DNA from: an uncultured Verrucomicrobiota bacterium
Lineage (GTDB): Bacteria > Verrucomicrobiota > Kiritimatiellia > CAIVKH01
NCBI GenBank assembly: GCA_937872895.1
Contig: CALMUP010000015.1
Span: 1 to 64,000, forward strand
Direction of reading: 5' to 3'
DNA length: 64,000 nt
Below, in pieces: positions 61,278-64,000 of this stretch; position 1 is the first letter of the stretch, and each line of letters opens with the position of its first letter. The position numbers were made by a program, and so were the translations under genes. Under the pieces are notes generated by a model, which did not search any database, was not told where the DNA came from, and saw only the letters and a program-made list of their open reading frames with translations.

Positions 61278-64000
61278 GGCGGAACGCCCCCCCAGATCCG
61301 TTGCGCGGGATCCCCGAAGATGGAATAGAACAGGAGTTCGCGGGCGAACGGGGATTGCGACCATAGCCGAAGGTGCGCCGCGGCCATGGCTTCGCCGAGG
61401 CGGGGGACCCGGTCCACCGCGAAGGCCTGGTAAAAGCCATCGGCCAACCGCTCCGCGTTGTTCTGGATCGAGATGGCCGTCGGAGCGATGCAGGAACTGC
61501 CGCAGGCGATCGAGGTCACGATGGATTCGGCCAGCGACTTGGTGCCTGGTTCGTGGAAGGCGCCGCTGCGGCAGGTGAACACGGTAAAGATCGGGTACAC
61601 CGTGTTGCTGCGCGCCTCGGCATCGACGCGGTTCCAGACCCCGCTCACCACCACGTCCGACCAGGTGAAGATCCCGCCGTGGCCCATGTAGTTGACCACC
61701 TGCCCACCCCCCTGGATGAAGGCATTGATCTCGTTGCGCACCTGTGCCGGCGGTTTGTCGCTGATGTACGAAGTGGCGATACCGAACTGCGCGTTGAATC
61801 CGCCGTTGGTCAGGTGACGGAAGGTATTGGTCTGGGTGAATTGCTTGAAGACAAACACGTTCGAGACCTCGTTGGTGTCGGCGACCAGGAGGGCCGACTT
61901 GAACCAGCCGCTGTTGGTGGGTGCGGTCTCGTAGGCGCGCAACTTGGTGAAGAAACGCTCGACGTCGACCGCGTTGGTCGCCGGCAAGCGCCCGAGCATC
62001 AGGTCGGGAAGACGGTCGGGTTGTCCGTCGAGGTCCACCCCGTTGACGGTGACAAACCACTGGTCGAGGGCGGTGCGGGCGGTGGTGGAGTAGCCCTGGA
62101 CGGTGGGAACGAAATCGCGGTCGCTGTGGCGGGTGCGTTTGGTCGGATCAAAGGATCCGTTGCCGACCAGCACGGCATAGGCCGGCCGGGGCATGGCGTA
62201 GTGGTGGTAGGCATAACCGATGTACTGGCGGATGGCGGCGGGATCGACGATGCCGTAACTGAACTCGTGGTAGATATCGTCCGGTGTGGCGACCTGTACC
62301 TCCAGCCGGTCGCGTTGCCGGTGTTTCATCCACCGGTAGGCGGGGATCTGGAACTCGATCGGTACCACGGCCAGGTAATCGGCGCGGCGTTGCCGATCGG
62401 CGAGGTTGAGGAAGTCCACCCGGGTCAGCGATGCGACGGCCGCGGTTGATGCGGCATCAAACACGGCGAGGCACCGGTCGGTGGTGCCGGTGGTGGCGAA
62501 GGACAGGGTCCATGAAGGTCCGGCGTTACTGAACACCAGATCGACGAGGCGCACCGGCGCACGTGGTTCGGTGATGTCGAGCACCACGACGTTGGTGGAG
62601 GCGAGCGAACGGATCCGCACCGTGGCCTGGGTGCCGGGAACCCGGATGTACTGGGGCAGGTTGGAGGCGGTCAGGTGTGTGGGATAGGCCAGTTGCAACG
62701 ACTCGATCAGGGCGGTTGCGTAACTGGGAATGAGGACCCCGGCGGGCACCTGCTGTGACACGGCGATCGTGGTGAGCGCACTGGTGATCAAGGCGGCATT
62801 GGTGACGATCGTGCCGGCCACCTGTGTCTCGCCGGTATAGGTCAGCGTCGCCACGGACTGGTTGTTGATGCGCAGGATGGTCCGGTGGTCGGGGCCGGTA
62901 AAGTTTGTATCGAACAGGCTGTAATCGCGAAATCCGCGGAACGAGTAGGACAGGTGGAGCGCGCCCGAACCGGAGGCGTTCGGCGTGGCGAATGGCAGAT
63001 TGGATTGCGTCCCGCCCTGCACGCGGTACACGAACCAGTGATCAAAGGAGTCGTCGAGCGGCTGGTAGTTGGCGAGGTAGAAGTTGGTGGTGTTGAGATC
63101 GATCCGCTGCAAGGCGGTGGTGACGATCCCCCACCCAGGCACCGGCGCGGCGGCACGGGTGGGCAGCTCCGGCGATGGCAAACCGATCGACAACCAGTAC
63201 ACATTCTGCGTGGTAAAGGAACTGGCGACCGGTGCGGCATAAAACCGGATCCAGTCGGTCGGACCCATCGGGCCGTGCACCGAACGCTCGAACGGAAGGG
63301 TGCTGGATTGCGTGCTCAAGCGCATCCGCGTGGTGTCCTGTGCTTCGGCAGGCCAGCCAGCCGCAGCGAGCTGCGCACCGGTGATCCGGTACCAACCGGC
63401 GTGGTTGATCGCGATCTTCCAGGCCAGGTCGTTGGTAACCGGACGGCGAGCGGTGAACTCGGCGGGCAAGCCGACACCCGGTATGATCTCCACCGGAATC
63501 GGGACCGGACAATCCGGACAGGCACCTGAAGGGCCTGACACCGATTGCAGGCGCGGTCGGCTGGACGCAGGCACCGGCTGGTCGCTCACCCGGATAACCG
63601 CCCGGATGCGGCTGTAGGTCATCAGGGCATTCGACGCTGGATCAGGCTGGACAGGACGGACCACCACACGGAGAAAGATGCGCTCGCCCATGGCACCGAC
63701 GTTGGCCTCGACCAACGGTGCCGGTTCGTGGCACTCGGCACCGGCGGCATCACGGGGTTTGCCGCGCGATTCCGTGATGGAAACAGAGGCCGAGCGGCCA
63801 GCGGGGATTTCCAGCACCCGGACCCAGCCGGGCAGGCAAAGGGCGTTGGGCGCGGATTCGGGAACGGCGTCAGGGAAAACGGGAACAGGCGCATAGCCCG
63901 CGTCGTTGTGCTGCTCCCACGAGCGGATCACCACGTCGAGTTCGAACCGATCCGGAGCCACCGGGTTGAGGGAAAACCGGCTCTCCGCCCGCACCCAGGA
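61274..64000 (-). CDS. C25-family (gingipain-type) cysteine peptidase, 5' partial
   Basis: At least 906 aa, running off the window end, so the start and signal peptide are not seen. The C25 domain lies in the C-terminal half: PAYAVLVGNGSFDPTKRTRHSDRDFVPTVQGYS, DRLPDLMLGRLPATNAVDVERFFTKL, NYMGHGGIFTWSD (catalytic His) and FTVFTCRSGAFHEPGTKSLAES (catalytic Cys), then SIFGDPAQRIWG. The N-terminal half is beta-rich. Probably secreted; it heads a chain of overlapping genes with the PPC protein, S26-like peptidase and HprK-like protein. Confidence 0.88.
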   Translation of the reverse strand, partial: SWVRAESRFSLNPVAPDRFELDVVIRSWEQHNDAGYAPVPVFPDAVPESAPNALCLPGWVRVLEIPAGRSASVSITESRGKPRDAAGAECHEPAPLVEANVGAMGERIFLRVVVRPVQPDPASNALMTYSRIRAVIRVSDQPVPASSRPRLQSVSGPSGACPDCPVPIPVEIIPGVGLPAEFTARRPVTNDLAWKIAINHAGWYRITGAQLAAAGWPAEAQDTTRMRLSTQSSTLPFERSVHGPMGPTDWIRFYAAPVASSFTTQNVYWLSIGLPSPELPTRAAAPVPGWGIVTTALQRIDLNTTNFYLANYQPLDDSFDHWFVYRVQGGTQSNLPFATPNASGSGALHLSYSFRGFRDYSLFDTNFTGPDHRTILRINNQSVATLTYTGETQVAGTIVTNAALITSALTTIAVSQQVPAGVLIPSYATALIESLQLAYPTHLTASNLPQYIRVPGTQATVRIRSLASTNVVVLDITEPRAPVRLVDLVFSNAGPSWTLSFATTGTTDRCLAVFDAASTAAVASLTRVDFLNLADRQRRADYLAVVPIEFQIPAYRWMKHRQRDRLEVQVATPDDIYHEFSYGIVDPAAIRQYIGYAYHHYAMPRPAYAVLVGNGSFDPTKRTRHSDRDFVPTVQGYSTTARTALDQWFVTVNGVDLDGQPDRLPDLMLGRLPATNAVDVERFFTKLRAYETAPTNSGWFKSALLVADTNEVSNVFVFKQFTQTNTFRHLTNGGFNAQFGIATSYISDKPPAQVRNEINAFIQGGGQVVNYMGHGGIFTWSDVVVSGVWNRVDAEARSNTVYPIFTVFTCRSGAFHEPGTKSLAESIVTSIACGSSCIAPTAISIQNNAERLADGFYQAFAVDRVPRLGEAMAAAHLRLWSQSPFARELLFYSIFGDPAQRIWGGVPP

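Overview
This window is about 64 kb of GC-rich DNA from a Gram-negative-type bacterium. KdsD implies a Kdo-containing outer membrane, and there are a lipoprotein multiheme cytochrome and several secreted proteins. Gene content (DUF2934 protein, SBBP-repeat protein, secreted squalene-cyclase-like protein, DUF2760/Hsp70/Hsp70-DUF3731 operon, gingipain-type C25 peptidase) and degenerate nonamer repeats in the spacers suggest a member of the PVC group (Verrucomicrobiota, Kiritimatiellota or relatives). That placement is inferred, not proven. No plasmid, phage, CRISPR or rRNA signal is seen.

Layout. Positions 1-1.25 kb hold a tandem arrangement of an initiator tRNA, a displaced 3' half of the same tRNA and two GIY-YIG genes. 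1.3-7.5 kb has a DCC-family protein, a DEAD-box helicase and a tight C39-like peptidase / RLAN-ATP-grasp / GCS2-ligase operon. 7.9-15 kb has cysH-sulfotransferase, pcnB, an L,D-transpeptidase and an ndk-aminotransferase-dinB operon. 15-22 kb has an SGNH hydrolase, a polytopic glycosyltransferase-like protein, an rRNA methyltransferase, kdsD and a secreted cyclase-like protein, followed by tmRNA. 22.8-34.3 kb has an octaheme cytochrome, an RRM protein, YlbF, PriA-YjbQ and the divergent DUF2760-Hsp70-Hsp70 operon. 34.5-36.7 kb is a visibly AT-richer island of small genes (BamE-like protein, 56-aa ORF, Phd/ParE toxin-antitoxin pair, GyrI-like protein), each followed by an attC-like imperfect palindrome. 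36.8-45.4 kb has an SBBP protein, nadA, a B12-binding radical SAM enzyme, an APC permease flanked on both sides by branched palindromes, and argS. 45.5-53.8 kb has a DUF2934 protein, cvpA-dnaG, rpoD, an ATP-cone nucleoside-kinase-like protein and an acyl-CoA ligase. 54-64 kb has a decayed toxin-antitoxin locus, an EamA / small membrane protein / SNF2-helicase operon, and a chain in which a C25 peptidase, a secreted protein, an S26-like peptidase and an HprK-like kinase overlap one another.

Several start sites show a common promoter style (TTGAAA/TTGATG, 16-17 bp spacer, CATACT/GATACT/CATAGT). At three genes the -10 box ends exactly six bases before ATG, so leaderless transcripts are likely. 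The most unusual features are the 386-bp tRNA-fMet mini-element, the cassette-like island, the branched palindromes around the permease, an intergenic repeat captured inside the cytochrome gene, and the two compact operons with unknown products (4.1-7.5 kb and 58.9-64 kb).
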